From the NCBI GenBank assembly GCA_944472155.2, contig OX235271.1, positions 25,800,977 through 25,864,976 on the forward strand: DNA of 64,000 bases, written 5' to 3'. The notes beneath the pieces were generated by a model that worked only from the letters and a program-made list of their open reading frames with translations, did not search any database and had not been told where the DNA came from. Every line of letters begins with the position of its first letter. Positions within the stretch are counted from its first letter, which is position 1. The position numbers and the translations under genes are program-made. The DNA comes from Trichobilharzia szidati (lineage: Eukaryota; Platyhelminthes; Trematoda; Strigeidida; Schistosomatidae). Positions 1-11,490 of this stretch are shown piece after piece.

Positions 1-691
1 CGTAAGATAACGGTTTTTATCAAACGGAATTCACTTCGAAGCCTTCTAGTTAATTTGTTTATTTGCACAATAGTTAATTTATAAATAAGATATATACACA
101 AATCTTGGCCAAATTGAATTAAGTTTTCGCTTCTTAATTCTTAAAGTTGCTGTCAAGTCATCTATAATTAAACTGGATTTGCTTGCTAGCTTCATTGTGC
201 ATCAGTTTCTATTGTATCCTGAAGACCTATACTAGGTGAGTTTATTTAATTTTGTACGCAGTGATGAATGATGTTGATTGCTTATAATCATATCAGACTA
301 TTCACATAACTTTCTGCATTTCTATACACACCTCTGTTACTTTCCTTTATTTCCCAGTAAAATTATTTGATTCATATACCCTTGTTTGGTGTTTAGGCAT
401 TTCTACTTTAAGTGTTAGGCTATGTTTCGACAAATGTCAATTGAATAGCCTAATTCTCAAATAACTGTGTTGCTTTTCAAAACTGTTACCCTACTAGAAC
501 ATGTTTATTAGCTGCCGAGGTTCTTTTAGTTTACTTCTCTTTGATGGACAAATTATTCTAGATTCGGTCGAGTTTTCGTCTTATGACAATCTAATTGATC
601 CTGTCCGAATATTTTGCTCTATGTGTGGCTACAATATTATGATCGTCATTCTCACACGGAATATTTTATTACCGAACCTGGAAGGAGAAGA
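1..691. other. AT-rich sequence, no gene recognised
   Basis: No recognisable coding or repeat homology was found here. The short open frames at 501-865 are not protein-like. The stretch ends in the left arm of a 30-bp inverted repeat at 692. Confidence 0.5.
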
Positions 692-801
692 ACTACACAC
701 AAAGATAAAGTAGAGAGTAACCCTTCCTTTCAAAGGGATTCAAAAACTCACATTGATATCAAAGTAGTCAGGTTGCTCTCTACTTTATCTTTGTGTGTAG
801 T
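692..801. repeat. 30-bp inverted repeat (hairpin candidate)
   Basis: Positions 692-721 are the reverse complement of 772-801, apart from one base near the loop end; the spacer is 50 bp. It lies just upstream of a PLE-1 remnant and could be part of that element's terminal structure. That link is an inference. Confidence 0.8.
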
Positions 802-828
802 AAAAAACCATCGACAGTTCGATATCAG

Positions 829-1300
829 AACACCTCGTCTACACCGGTCAAAATGCCAGCATTGAAGAATCCTTCCCTATCATCTACCGGGTACCAAATA
901 AATTGCCAAAAACATCCAAGTACCACATGCTCCAAACAACAGGGGCTATCGCCATTCGCCTTAAACAACCGGTTCTCTATGTGCAAAAGAAGCAGGTCCA
1001 GCCACTACTGCTGCCCTGGCCGGCATTCAGTGGAGACTAGAAATTCATGAATTTGCGTTATTATTTTTCCTAATTTTCCCGATATTCAGTGTATTGTTAT
1101 GTTGACGCTATCGGACTGTATAATCCATTGATATTATTACTATTGATTTGATGTTATTTAAACAACATTCATGTTGTTAATAACACTAATTCATCCACTA
1201 TTATGTATAAATAGCTGTAGAACTTGATGAAGAAGAAGTTATCGGAAAGAATATTCCTCTTACTTTAGTAACCATTCTTTGTGAAAAGTCAATCAGCCGA
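829..1300 (+). pseudogene. PLE-1 remnant: C-terminal tail of the GIY-YIG protein plus 3' UTR
   Basis: One open frame at 840-1040 encodes the end of a Penelope-like element protein. It shows ESFPIIYRVPNKLPK and a later LYVQKK. These match the ESFAVVYRVPNNLPK and LCVQKK blocks of the better copy at 60352-60888, in the same order and spacing. The RT and GIY-YIG catalytic parts are missing, so this piece cannot act. After the stop at 1038-1040, the sequence GAAGAAGAAGTTATC near 1230 also occurs at the end of the 60352 copy, which marks the element's 3' region. The hit was found by translating a frame other than the longest local ORFs. Confidence 0.75.
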
Positions 1301-1440
1301 AAATGTTACATCACTGAGCCTGGTATCAGCTAAGCTCACCTAATACAAAAAATTTCCTATAGTAGTACTAATCTTCTGCTTCTTAATTAGTAATTCATTC
1401 TCTTATCCTTAACAATAAGCTTTTGTTCATTGCATTATTG

Positions 1441-1675
1441 CGTCTGCGGCACAGTGGTCAGATGCTCGGCGACCACACATGTGGTCCGGGTTCGACCCCA
1501 GGCCACCGACACATTCCTTTACCTCGCTAAGCCAGTGATAACACCAGTAAAGAGGGAAGGTTGAGCATGAGGCTAGCAACCATATCTTTTAAAAATAAGC
1601 ATCACTGCTACGGAAACTTCAAGCCTCTACCTTGAAGCCTTACATTCCAAGGGGAGCGCAAAGGAATAAATAAAA
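1441..1675 (+). mobile_element. Composite tRNA-headed SINE (copy S1)
   Basis: The head carries RNA polymerase III internal promoter boxes: a box A-like TGGTCAGATGC and a perfect box B GGTTCGACCCC. The body (about 1540-1620) contains GGAAGGTTGAGC, GGCTAGCAACC and CTGCTACGGAAACTTCAAG, which match the leader of the RTE element at 41080-41190. The tail resembles the RTE 3' end, with a GAAGCC motif then a TTCC motif and an A-rich finish. Further copies are at 9635, 35766, 45481, 51070, 54378 and 55500. It resembles the schistosome Sm-alpha class of SINE-like repeats in being tRNA-headed, but that identity was not verified. Confidence 0.85.
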
Positions 1676-2352
1676 AATCGTTACATTTTTAAATGATGAA
1701 GGTAAGATGTGAAGCAAAATGGGCTCTTTCTTCTTGCAAATATCTTCACTCTTATTTCATCCTAGTAAACCATGTAAATGGGATGTTTGGAATAAAATTT
1801 CAGGGTACAAATTAATGACCTAACTTTTTAGTTCAATCACTCTGATCTGATTCGCCGCTTACTGAACTATGTTTAATAGGTATGCACATGAACTATTACC
1901 CTTCAAACATTTTTTATGTTAACCAGATAAGAAACAGTTTGCTTTTCAGCTGGATGAATAAAACCTTGAGCGCAAACGATAGCGGCTACCTTGGGGTGAT
2001 GGTAACTACTACTTATCACAGTGTTCCAACAAATGACACTAACTGGAACTAGCGTTCTTGAGGATCTTACCATTCAAGATAATTAGTTTGGACAGCAGTG
2101 AAACTGTAACAGTGTTAAGGGTCTGAGGGTAAACGTGTACTACTGGCCATCGTGTTAGCAGTAAGCTCCGCAGGTAGATTTCTCACCTTCTCTTAATTCA
2201 GGAGCTATTATTAGCAACCAGAACCACCTAAACCGTCCTCATGCTGTTGGATGTAAAACACTCATGAATATTCCATGAATTTTCACACTAAGCGCTGTAG
2301 TGCAGCATACATTCTACTGAATTTCATACAATCGTTCCTGTTTCTTTCGTTT
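1676..2352. other. Unassigned sequence
   Basis: No open frame or repeat shared with the rest of the window was recognised. Around 1980-2330 the base composition is less AT-rich than the flanks, which suggests an old, unidentified repeat. Confidence 0.4.
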
Positions 2353-3160
2353 TCTCACAAACTGGAAGATATACAAGCGAAAAGCAACTAGTTGGCAGAA
2401 GAAGCATCAAAGATAGGACTTCAAGTGAACATAGAAAACACAGAGGTGATGAAGATTCCTGGACTAGAACAACAACAACAAACAATGATCAGCATAAATG
2501 GGAGGAACCTGAAAGAAACAACCTCTTTTACCTACCTACCGGGGAAGCATCGTTTCAACTACAGGCGGATGGAACTAACGAGGATATCAAAGCAAGAATC
2601 GGAAAAGCAAGACAAGCTTTAACTACTCTCAAGTCTGTGTGGAGGTCAACAGCACTCAGCATCAAAAATAACATCCAGATTTTCAACTCCAATGTAAAGT
2701 CAGTGCTACCTAACAAACGGATCAGAGACTTGCACTGCGCGTCACAAAGAGCATCTCAAACAAACTACAGACCTTCATCAACAGTTGTCTTCGCTCAATA
2801 CTCAAGATCAGATGGCCAGCCAGAAAAGACCAGGAACCGGGGATCTCTGGATGAGCGAAACAACTGATAATCGATTGTGAAACAAATAAGCAGGAAGAAA
2901 TGGAAGTGGATTGGCTGGCCATACTCTAAGGAAACCATCAAGTGACATCACTAAACAAGCCATTGCTCGAGTGGAACCCGAAAGGGAAGCGGCGAGTTGG
3001 TCGTCAGTGCAAAGGTGGGTGACTTGGAGGAGGTTATGTGAAGAGGAGATGAAAGCATGTAGGCAGACTTGACAGAAACTTAGCAGAGAACTGAACGCAA
3101 TGAAGACGTATGGCTGAAGCCCTATGTTCCTCTAGGAATTAAAGGAAACTGTAATGATAA
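2353..3160 (+). mobile_element. RTE non-LTR retrotransposon, 3' end, subfamily B (5'-truncated)
   Basis: The fragment begins inside the reverse-transcriptase domain just after the FADD motif. It shows EEASKIGLQVNIE followed by a glutamine-rich stretch and INGRNLKETTSFTYL, the RT thumb region. Frameshifts break the frame beyond 2622. It ends in TTCCTCTAGGAATTAAAGG and an AT-rich (AAT)n-like tail. The same 3' end occurs at 17100, 21120, 31445, 33375, 54180 and 58970, so this is an amplified subfamily. Truncation at the 5' end is the usual product of target-primed reverse transcription. It is not functional. Confidence 0.85.
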
Positions 3161-4417
3161 TACTAGTATATAGGGAGAATTGAATGTAGAAAAAGGTTTT
3201 GATCACTTTGGTAGAGTACAAATACGCGGTAGGTTTATTTACACGATATTTAGTGTTTTTCATGATGACTGGAATTTGATGGTACATCTAAGCGGCGGGA
3301 AGCATTAAATAAAATGAGGTTGAAAAGGTCTGCTTCTGTGTAAAATGGGTTACTAAACACGATAAATGGCTTATTGTTCAATAAATTGTACTAGAAACTT
3401 CATTAGCAAATATTACCGTATAACACACTGTGAGACTTAATCAAAATAAATTCTACCCATAATGGATTACTTAATGCATAATTTTGGAAAAATGAAGAGT
3501 AATTAAGGAATAAGCGAATGATTGAGTTGATTATGCATCAGATTATTGAAGGAAAGTAAAACGACTTGGAGAATGGTCATTTGTAATGAGAGATGAAGTA
3601 GTCATAAGAATAATAAAATATTTTTTGGCAATTATAATTTTCAAAGGGTTTAGGGAGAAGACAATTTAATACGGTTATTACATTCATGTAACGATGGCCA
3701 AGGTAGGGAAAGTGGCAGTACAAATTACTTCTGAACACAAAGGTTTCGCTTCTTCAGGTGAATTCTTATGGCTTCAGATGTATGTAGAAGATGGACTAGC
3801 AAAGCAAAATTAGGATTAGTAGGAACCCGATAAATAACTTTGAGTGCTGTATTAACGTCAGCTTTATGCTCACTGTCTATAATTTGTGCTAAAAACAAAG
3901 CTACGAATAGATCTTGTTCCTCCTTTGCTTAACCATGCTGGATGATGTTCGGAAATACATTGACGAAGCTACCTTGTTGTATGCCTAATGCAGCTGACTC
4001 CGCAGCTGCAGTCAAACTGGTAGATATACGTAGAGGAGGCAGAATTAGGGAGTTTGTCCTTATTTCTGGAACGTAAAATAGAGGTGGCAATGAAGAAAAA
4101 GCGTACCTCTGCTGTACCAAAGGCTCTTCTAACTGCATTTCTTAAGCACTGTGTTATTATTTCGCTGATGTTAAAACTGAGGAACTGCAGTTTTATGAAC
4201 AATGGTTTTTTCAGTTCGGAGCTGTTGCCAAACTGACTCTCTTTGGTGCTACATTCGTATTTTATCTTAATTTATTGCTTTTGATTTCTAAATGCCTCAA
4301 TGTGGATATTTTCTACATTTTTATGTATGGTTTATTGTCCCAATATGCGAATAAAAAGATTTCAAACGCTACTTACTTTGGTCACAAGTATCATCACAGA
4401 AGTAAACAGCAACTATT
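3161..4417. other. Unassigned AT-rich sequence
   Basis: Short ORFs on both strands at 3929-4236 overlap one another and match no family I know. The minus-strand frames there include FLSFNISEIITQCLRNAVRRAF, a PLE-like 'LRN.VRR.F' block, and a C-rich DCSCGVSCI stretch that resembles the GIY-YIG entry of PLE-1. A very degenerate PLE remnant on the minus strand at about 3950-4200 is therefore possible. Confidence 0.35.
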
Positions 4418-5070
4418 AGTATTATTTATTATTGTACCCTTGGGTTCCCAGTGGAATAAAGGGCTTCAACTGCACGTCTCCACTTGCTTCTGTCTTGTGC
4501 TGTTCCTTTCACCTGCGTCCATGTTAATCCATACTGTTTCAACTCCTCTTCACACGATCTCCTCCATGTCACCCTTGAACATACCCCTCGCCGCTTCCCT
4601 TTCGGGTTCCACTCGAGCACTGGCCTGACGTGCGATGTCACCCAGCAACCTCCTCAGTGAGTGTCCAATCCATCTCCACTTTCTCCTGCATATTTGTTGA
4701 GCAATTAGTTCTTGATTTGTTTGTTCTCCATAGTTTCTTGTTGGTGATTATTTCCGGCCATCTGATCTTCAGTATAGAGCCAGCGAAGATAGTTGTTGAT
4801 AAAGGTGTGCAACAGGCTGTTGGAAATATTCTTTGTGATCCGCCAAGTTTCTGATCCGTATAGAAGAACTGACTGACTTGACGTTTGTATTGAAAATCCG
4901 AATCACTTTGTTATTGATGCAGGCTGAGTGACAGCGGAAGATTTCCTAATTGGTTTTTCAGGTTGATGAATGTTTTTCTCGCCTTCCTGATTATCGCTCG
5001 ATTTGACATGCTCATCCGTTCCTCGTGTAGTTGAGACAATGCTCCCTAGATAAGTGAATAAAGTAACCTC
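4418..5070 (-). mobile_element. RTE 3' end, subfamily A
   Basis: On the minus strand this is the thumb and C-terminal part of the RTE reverse transcriptase. It includes an RSKWRRAVEALYSTGNPR-like terminus and ends in the subfamily A tail, GGAACCCAAGGG followed by (AAT)n at 4418-4440. Its upstream edge stops at about 5070, where a piece of RTE 5' leader starts in the opposite orientation. Near-identical copies lie at 10020-10953, 27395-27960 and 47705-48935. Confidence 0.85.
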
Positions 5071-5225
5071 ACCTAGATTACTAGCTCATTAGTTTTTTAG
5101 CCGGTCCCAAGCCGAGATAAACAGGAAGGGTTGGGGCGTGGTGCTAGCAACCCCCCCCCAAAACTTAACGAAATTGCTACAGAAACTTCAACGCACATAT
5201 ATATTAAAAATTCTAAAAATATCAA
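5068..5225 (+). mobile_element. RTE 5' leader fragment, inverted relative to its neighbour
   Basis: This matches the leader of the RTE copy on the minus strand at 41040-41195. Shared blocks in order include CCTAGATTACTAG, TAGCCGGTCCCAAGCC, GGTTGGGGCGTGGTGCTAG, CAAAACTTAAC and ACTTCAACGCACA. Only the leader is present, with no coding sequence. Joined head-to-head to the RTE 3' fragment at 4418-5070, it has the layout expected of a 5'-inverted (twin-primed) insertion with a large internal deletion. Confidence 0.8.
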
Positions 5226-5974
5226 AACAGGAACTACTGTAGATCTATTTCCTGCTTCATACTTATCTTAAGCAATAACAGTCTGTAATCAATAATTTGT
5301 AATGTCTATCAGCAAGCACATCTATAACTCAAAATTAATAATGACACTTTTATGTCACAGGGGACCAAACTTCAAAACGTTAATAAGATTATCACTAGAA
5401 TTTCCAAAAAATAAAGCCAATACACCTTCGCTGGATGAATGTCCAAAATTCAATGCCACATTTTACCACATACATTTCAATTTACCCAAATCGTTGTTGT
5501 TTCACGATGGTTTAGCAGCAGTTCATAGTTGTTTCTATAGTTTCAAAGATGACAGGTTTTCTTTCTGATAACAGAACTGTCAACTGAAATGTCACTGAGA
5601 AGTCAAATAAACATAACATTTTTTTAATTTTTACATACCATTATTTTTTGTATGAAAGCAAATTTAGAAATCATAATTTTTTTGTTTTTCAACATGATAA
5701 AGATCCTAAAAACGAGGAAATGACCCACCAGTTTATGAATGAAGAGCAGAAAGATTGTATGAACAGTAAAAAGCTTCCTGATACTTTAAGTGATGATTCT
5801 GAGTCGAAATGCAGACTATCAACTATACTCCTTAGAACTACGAAGTAGACAGAGTATGAACAATAAGTTTTATAATAATATAGTTCCTTAAAGTGTTAAC
5901 ATTGTCTTTGTTGAAGGATCGTCCATCTTAATGAGTAACGTTTACCTTGAGAGAGCTGGCCGTTCACACCAGGT
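5226..5974. other. Unassigned AT-rich sequence with two short open frames
   Basis: Open frames at 5302-5568 and 5648-5848 resemble no known family. The second is acidic and lysine-rich after an upstream T-rich tract, so a small host exon cannot be excluded, but nothing more supports it. Confidence 0.3.
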
Positions 5975-7150
5975 TGAGTGACTGACCAGTTCCAACATAG
6001 AACTTTACACAGATGTGCAGCCGTTCAAGCTACCACATTCCCATCTTGTAGAACACAAAGCAAGAGAAGAGAGTGAAGAGGGATGCATAAGAAAGATAAC
6101 AAACAGAAATATGAGGGAAAAAGAAGAGCAATATGGAAGAGAAAAAGAATTTTATTGGATATGATAAATCACAAAGAGTGAATGCATCTGCGCTATCCAT
6201 TGAGAACTATTTTGGGCCGTATCACTGAATGAATCCTGCCACTGGTTTTACATTCCCATGGAACCAAAACAAGAAGCCGGTCTACACCTCCCTACGTAGC
6301 TTAAACTAACTATTTTAGGCTTCATTGGTTGATGAAGCCATGTTTCTGTTTGAACACTACAAGCTTATTTCCAACCTGATTCATCCTATGTCAACTAACA
6401 TTACCCGATAAGGGAGGCAGTCAACAGCCAGGCATGGGTAACATATGGTCAAACCATCTCAACCGTCGATTGACTTCCCCTCCTTTCTCAGCACTCGACG
6501 CCTAACCTTTTATCCAACACAGGAGAGAGAACCCGAGCACCTGTGATCAAAGACAGCTAACTACATGATGTCTTCCACTTTCAGTGGTCACGTCTCACTG
6601 ACAGCCATGAAGGAGGATGGAGCAGGCTGCTGAGCAGTTCACATGTCCTTTGATCAACAGTCAGTTATCACGTCCACACAAGAGACGGAGTAAGTTGGCG
6701 TATGACAAAAGAGCCCTCTGTATCTCTGTTGAGATTTCGTCAGCGATTAGCCCACTGGCACCAACTGATGCAACTTCCCAAATAAGTAAAATGGTCAACA
6801 CGCCACACCACTTCAATCCCTATTTCTAAGCTAGGGGTCGATGTAGTTTAGTCCTGTAGCGTTATCTTACAGGTGACAGGAGCAAATTTGAAGATTTCTG
6901 CTCAAGGTGTTCAGAAGACTCTACGTTTTGTCAGCATTTTCACTAAGAAGGACTTCATAACGCGCGCATTCTAAGTCAGCAAGATTATTCCCTGGTAACA
7001 AGCCAATCCCTGAGTCACTGAAGTCAGTTCGGGTTAAGCCCATTAGTACACCTATGATGGAATTAAATGGAAACGGAGACAACAGGCACCACTTCAGATG
7101 ACAACTTTCCGTAGGCTCTCACCTGACTGCATGAGTTTAACAGTATACGG
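5975..7150 (-). pseudogene. RTE-D (SR2-like) retrotransposon remnant: RT core to 3' UTR
   Basis: Translating the minus strand in several frames gives a decayed RTE-type reverse transcriptase. From high to low coordinates it shows VRAYGKLSSE; LTRTDFSDSGIGLLPG, with a decayed catalytic box just after it; VDHFTYLGSCIS (thumb); DEISTEIQRALLSYANL; LKVEDIM then LAVFDHRC; and VRRRVLRKEGKSID. A 3' UTR follows at 5975-6240. The second copy at 13155-13885 has the same blocks and the same UTR, which confirms the family. At least five stops or frameshifts make it dead. The plus-strand ORF at 6617-6829 is only its shadow. Confidence 0.75.
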
Positions 7151-8614
7151 ATGACATGTGAACGACTACTTTCATCCTAGACTGCAAATTATTTGTAATC
7201 CATATGCATCTCCTTGAGACACTTTAGTTCATTCAGAATAATAAGCAATATCAATGAATATAATCGAATTAAGAATATAAGCTCTAGTAAAGGATGATGT
7301 CATATCAAACCGACCTTTATGAAAGACAGTAAATGATTTATGCTTTTCTAATCGTTTCATATTCTGTGGAAAATAATGATAGTGAAACGGTTATATCACA
7401 AGTGTTATCTTATGGTAAAATGACCATTCATTAACCAAAAGCATTTTATGGAAATAAAGGCACAGTTTCTGTAAGCCAACAATTACCAGAAGACGCTATC
7501 TGTTTCGTAATAAAAACACAGTTAACATTAAAGATCACTGGATTACCGGGCCTCAGCCGTTTTGACTTAGCTGAGCTGCAGAACTCAAAAGACACAAAGC
7601 CTTTAAGTTTCACAAATAAGTGGCAAGTGTAGTTAGCTCATTAATTCTGTGGTGAGAGCTGTCTGCAAGCTAAAACTGCAGACAACAATTTACGTGAGTG
7701 TTGACGTCCCAAATCGGAGGTATGAGAAAAAGCAGTAACATAGCTTAACCTTGAGGAACTCACCAACGTATCACAGCAGACTTAACATGTGCGAATAGGA
7801 TTCACAGATATATGGCTTAACTTTCTAATAAACGGTCACAAGCGGTACAGAATAACCTTCAGCAAGAAATTAGCCACTCAGACGACGTTGATTCTCTGCT
7901 GACAGTTACACTAATAATATACATAAAAATCTATAAATATATGTTGACTTTCTCAATGAACAATCTGTTGGCTGGCCCTCGTTACAATCCTACACTAGCC
8001 TCCCAAATGATTGCCTCCACCTTAGTTTAAATGTGAATGCATACTTGTGAACTAATAAGGAAGCCAATTAGCACAGTGTCTGAATTTTCTGCGAGATTCC
8101 GTGTCTGGTCGTGGATGTTCCATTACAAGATTTGTTGAGCTACGTTCATCAGTATCAAGTAAGTAGGATCTGAGAATATCAAATAAGCTAAACATGGGTT
8201 TTTCAGCAGGGAAGTGTTCGAAAATTTTAATAAATTCTATATCTAAGCATGCATCATTTAGCTTTTGGCCATAATGATGCTGCAACTGTTCTTCAAAATA
8301 AGGGTTTTCTCAAATATTCGGGAATAGTTATTTCAGCATGTATGCTAAGCTCAAAATCCCACTTAAATAAGGTTGATAATGTTTTCACAAACCACTAGAA
8401 CTGAGATGAACTTCAGTAAGCTGCGGTTATACCTACATAAAAGTTATTCTCATGGGAAATTGTATTGAGACAAATAGTCAGTTCACATTGCAGAATGCTG
8501 GACGCATGCTGAATGAATAGACTTGGTGGTTATTCAGCCATGTTATGTACCTTAGATCACGTACAACTTGGATGTAGCAAACTGCAGATTACTTTTCGAA
8601 TGTGGACAGTTTAA
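7151..8614. other. Unassigned sequence
   Basis: No family was recognised on either strand. The minus-strand ORF at 8052-8285 has no recognisable motifs. No tRNA-like boxes or long tandem repeats were seen. Confidence 0.4.
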
Positions 8615-9165
8615 CTAAGTTAGGATAACTAACCAAGCATAAGAGCTTTGGCTACCACTAGTGACATCATGATAGCCACTCAGTGCCTCAGTTTGCTCGT
8701 GGTTGTCATCTGGGTGACTGGTGTAGATTACTGACTCTCCAGTTGACAATGTGGCTAGCCTACATTCATTCCATCTAATCTCACAGATTTTTAGCACTTC
8801 TATACCATATCTCCTCAATTCCTTGGCTACCTGCGAAGTCTTCCTACCCTCATACAGTGTATGAACATCCCACGTCCCCATTCTTATTTTTGCTTTCATC
8901 TAAAGAAGACACATCGGCTGGCTAATTAGCCTGCAGAAGGGCTTTCACCAGCCCGCGTTGTTTCGTCTCCCCAGTTCCGGATAAAAATGTGGTTTTTATA
9001 TTTTCCTTGTGCTCTGAAGTTTGTGCAGCAATTGGATTGATTTTCGGGGACAAGGGCGCTAGCTCAACGCTCAACCTTCCTTTTTTCTCGGTCTTGGGAC
9101 GGCTAAATAACTGGCGAGCTAGTAATCTAGACGGAGAGGTGGTAAAAATCTTTATCTTTATGAAA
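8615..9165 (-). mobile_element. RTE 5' end: leader plus N-terminal endonuclease, 3' part missing
   Basis: The minus strand carries MKAKIRMGTWDVHTLYEG, then EVLKICEIRWN and GESVIYTSHPDDNHEQTE. These are the first catalytic blocks of the apurinic-type endonuclease seen in the copy at 39801-41132. The frame shifts after the TEALSG region, where the parental protein reads GVAIMMS. Its upstream leader (8930-9165) shares GCTAGC and GGAAGGTTGAGCG with the other leaders and with the SINE body. Sequence beyond the N-terminal endonuclease is absent, so this copy keeps its 5' end and lacks its 3' end. That is the reverse of ordinary truncation. Confidence 0.85.
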
Positions 9166-9634
9166 CTCATGTATAGGCTGATCATATGTGGACAAGAAGA
9201 ATGTTAGATGTTTTAACACCACTACGATATACCCCCACGTTCCGGTTATCAAGAAAAGGTATGTAGACAGTACGTGTGAAAGACTTTCTCACTTTCTAAC
9301 CCATATTAACTACTGAGGATTTAAGAGTGCCAGAAACTATGGGAGGAATACTTTCCATGAGACACTTCTAAAAATTTATCTTTCTTCGAAAAATAATTGT
9401 TTCACATACCTATCGACAGGCTAAGATTCCACTGCATTTTAGGCCACCATTCATGAAAGCAACGTTAGTACACCAATCCAAGATTATCGAAAATAATTTC
9501 ACCAAGAAAGGTTATTCTCAATATCAACTCAGTCAAGGAGTTGGTGTTCAAAGTCTTCTACATGGTAGATATACTCTGTAGAGTGAGTAAATCAGTAAAT
9601 TACTTCATAGTTCGGTTTCTAAGTTAATTCTTAC
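9166..9634. other. Unassigned AT-rich sequence
   Basis: No gene, tRNA-like promoter or repeat shared with the rest of the window was recognised. Confidence 0.4.
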
Positions 9635-9867
9635 ATTTTTTTCCTTCACTTTTCCAGTGGGACATAGGGCCTCAAGAAAGTGGCTTGAAGTTTCTGTAGC
9701 AGTGTTCAATTTTTACAGGATGGGGTTGCTAGCCTCATGCCCAACCTTTCCTCTTTACCAGCATTATATCTGGCCTAGCGAGGTAAAGGAGTGTGTCGGC
9801 CGGAGATCAAACCCCGGACCATTTGCAAGGTCGGCGAGCGTCCTAACCACTATGCCACCAACGCAAT
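9635..9867 (-). mobile_element. Composite tRNA-headed SINE (copy S2)
   Basis: On the minus strand the head has box A at about 9840-9855 and a box B variant GGTTTGATCTC. The body has GGTTGGGCATGAGGCTAGC and CTGCTACAGAAACTTCAAG. The tail reads GGCCCTATGTCCCACTGG and ends in an A-rich run, shown as T at 9635-9643. Confidence 0.85.
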
Positions 9868-10019
9868 TCTTACAATGTTTTATTCAATTATCAAATATAT
9901 ATTTACAATGAGCTATTTAGTGTCAAAAATTTCTTCAAGATATAAAGTTGATGGTGTATTTTTGAAGTTTATTGACTGATATTGACGCGAATCTCATATT
10001 TTTTTCACTGATGAATCCA

Positions 10020-10953
10020 GAAGTTTATTATTATTATTGTTCCCTTGAGTTCCTAGTGGAGTATCGGGCTTCAACTGCACGTCTACACTTGCCTCTGTCT
10101 TCTGCTGTATTATTCACCTGCGTCCATGTTGATCCATACTGTTTCAATTCCCCTTCACACGATCTCCTCCATGTCAACCATGAACGTCCCAATCGCTGCT
10201 TCCCTTTCGTGTTCCACTCGAGCACTGTCCTGACGTGCGATGTCACCCAGTGGCCTCCTCAGCCAGTGAGTGTCCAATCCATCTCCACTTTCTCCTGCGT
10301 ATTTGTTGGGCAATTAGTTCTTGTTTTGTTTGTTCCCATAGTTTCTTCTTGGTGATTATTTCCGGCCATCTGATCTTCAGTATAGAGCCAGCGAAGACAG
10401 TTGTTGTTGATAAAGGTGTGCAACAGGCTGTTGGAAATATTCTTTGTGATCCGCCAAGTTTCTGATCCGTATAGAAGAACTGACTGACTTGACGTTTGTA
10501 TTGAAAATCCGAATCACTTTGTTGTTGATGCTGAGTGAGTGACGAAGATTTCCTGATTGGTTTCAGGTTGATGGATGTGTTTCTCGCCTTCCAGATTCTC
10601 GTCTCGATTTGTCATCCTCGTCCGTCCCTCGTGTAGTTTAGACAATGCTCCCTAGATAAATGAATGAAGTAACCTCATTCAAATTCCTCCCGTTGATGGT
10701 GATTGGCGCTGGATATGGCTGTTGTTGTTGTTGGTTGGTTATATTTCATAACCTCTGTCTTGTCTTTGTTCACCTGGAGTCCTGTCTTTGCCGCATCTTC
10801 GACCATTTTGTCGGTTTTCGCCTGGAAGTCTTCGATTTTGTGTGACATCAAGCACAAATCATCCGCGAAATCCAGGTCTTCTAGATTCTTCGCGTCGGTC
10901 CAGGATATCGCTGTCTTCTCGTTTCCCACTGTCTGACGCATAGTTCAGTCCAG
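10020..10953 (-). mobile_element. RTE 3' end, subfamily A, with RT catalytic FADD region
   Basis: The minus-strand frame 10941-10675 begins MRQTVGNEKTAISWT and reads NLEDLDFADDLCLMSHKIED, so FADD, the RT catalytic aspartate pair, is intact here. Then come AAKTGLQVNKDKTEVMK and a region rich in T and A codons. Beyond 10675 the frame is broken, but the nucleotide match to the copy at 47705-48935 continues to the 3' tail and (AAT)n at 10020-10040. It starts at the middle of the RT, so the endonuclease and the RT fingers are missing. Confidence 0.9.
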
Positions 10954-11490
10954 AAATAACACTACATACCAGAAAATACAGTTTAATGCTTCCCGGTGGC
11001 CTAAAACCACTTCTCTAGCTCTAGCCTCACAGAAAAAAAGCACGAAAGAAAATTTCGAGATATTCAAAGTACCGAATGTGTTAATCACAAGCAATTCAAT
11101 GAAATGACACACTTATCTGAAAACAATACCAACTGATGTAACTGGATTTACAGTTTGAAACTAACAGCTTAGTATGAAAAAGAAATTGGTGATCAAGCAG
11201 CCAGCCTTAAAACTTCACAGGTTAGTAATACTTTTCAAGATGCTATGTATAGCTGTTGACAAATTCCATCTTTGTAGCCTACAAATCTGTATATATGATG
11301 GTATTTACTTTGGCTTACGGAGGTAGTCACTCCCTTCTCCTGTGTGAAACCATTCGAGGATGTTTAGGATAGTCGAGAAATAAATTCGTACTCTCAGTGT
11401 TTTAGATAGTAATTTTGCTTGCTACACTTAGGAATGCCATGATTGTTTCATGGAATTTTAGTAACAGTTTGATTATTTTCTCAATGTGAT
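10954..11490. other. Unassigned AT-rich sequence
   Basis: Nothing recognised. It abuts the left arm of the inverted repeat at 11491. Confidence 0.4.

Noticed and set aside
1441..1510. True tRNA gene call at the SINE heads
   Set aside because: Box A and box B are present but the cloverleaf stems do not close and the same heads are dispersed with SINE bodies.
5648..5848. 66-residue open frame as a host gene exon
   Set aside because: No clear paired splice sites and no recognised homologue; left as unassigned.
6617..6829. 70-residue plus-strand open frame
   Set aside because: It is antisense to the RTE-D remnant, whose minus-strand blocks (DEISTEIQRALLSYANL) explain the sequence.
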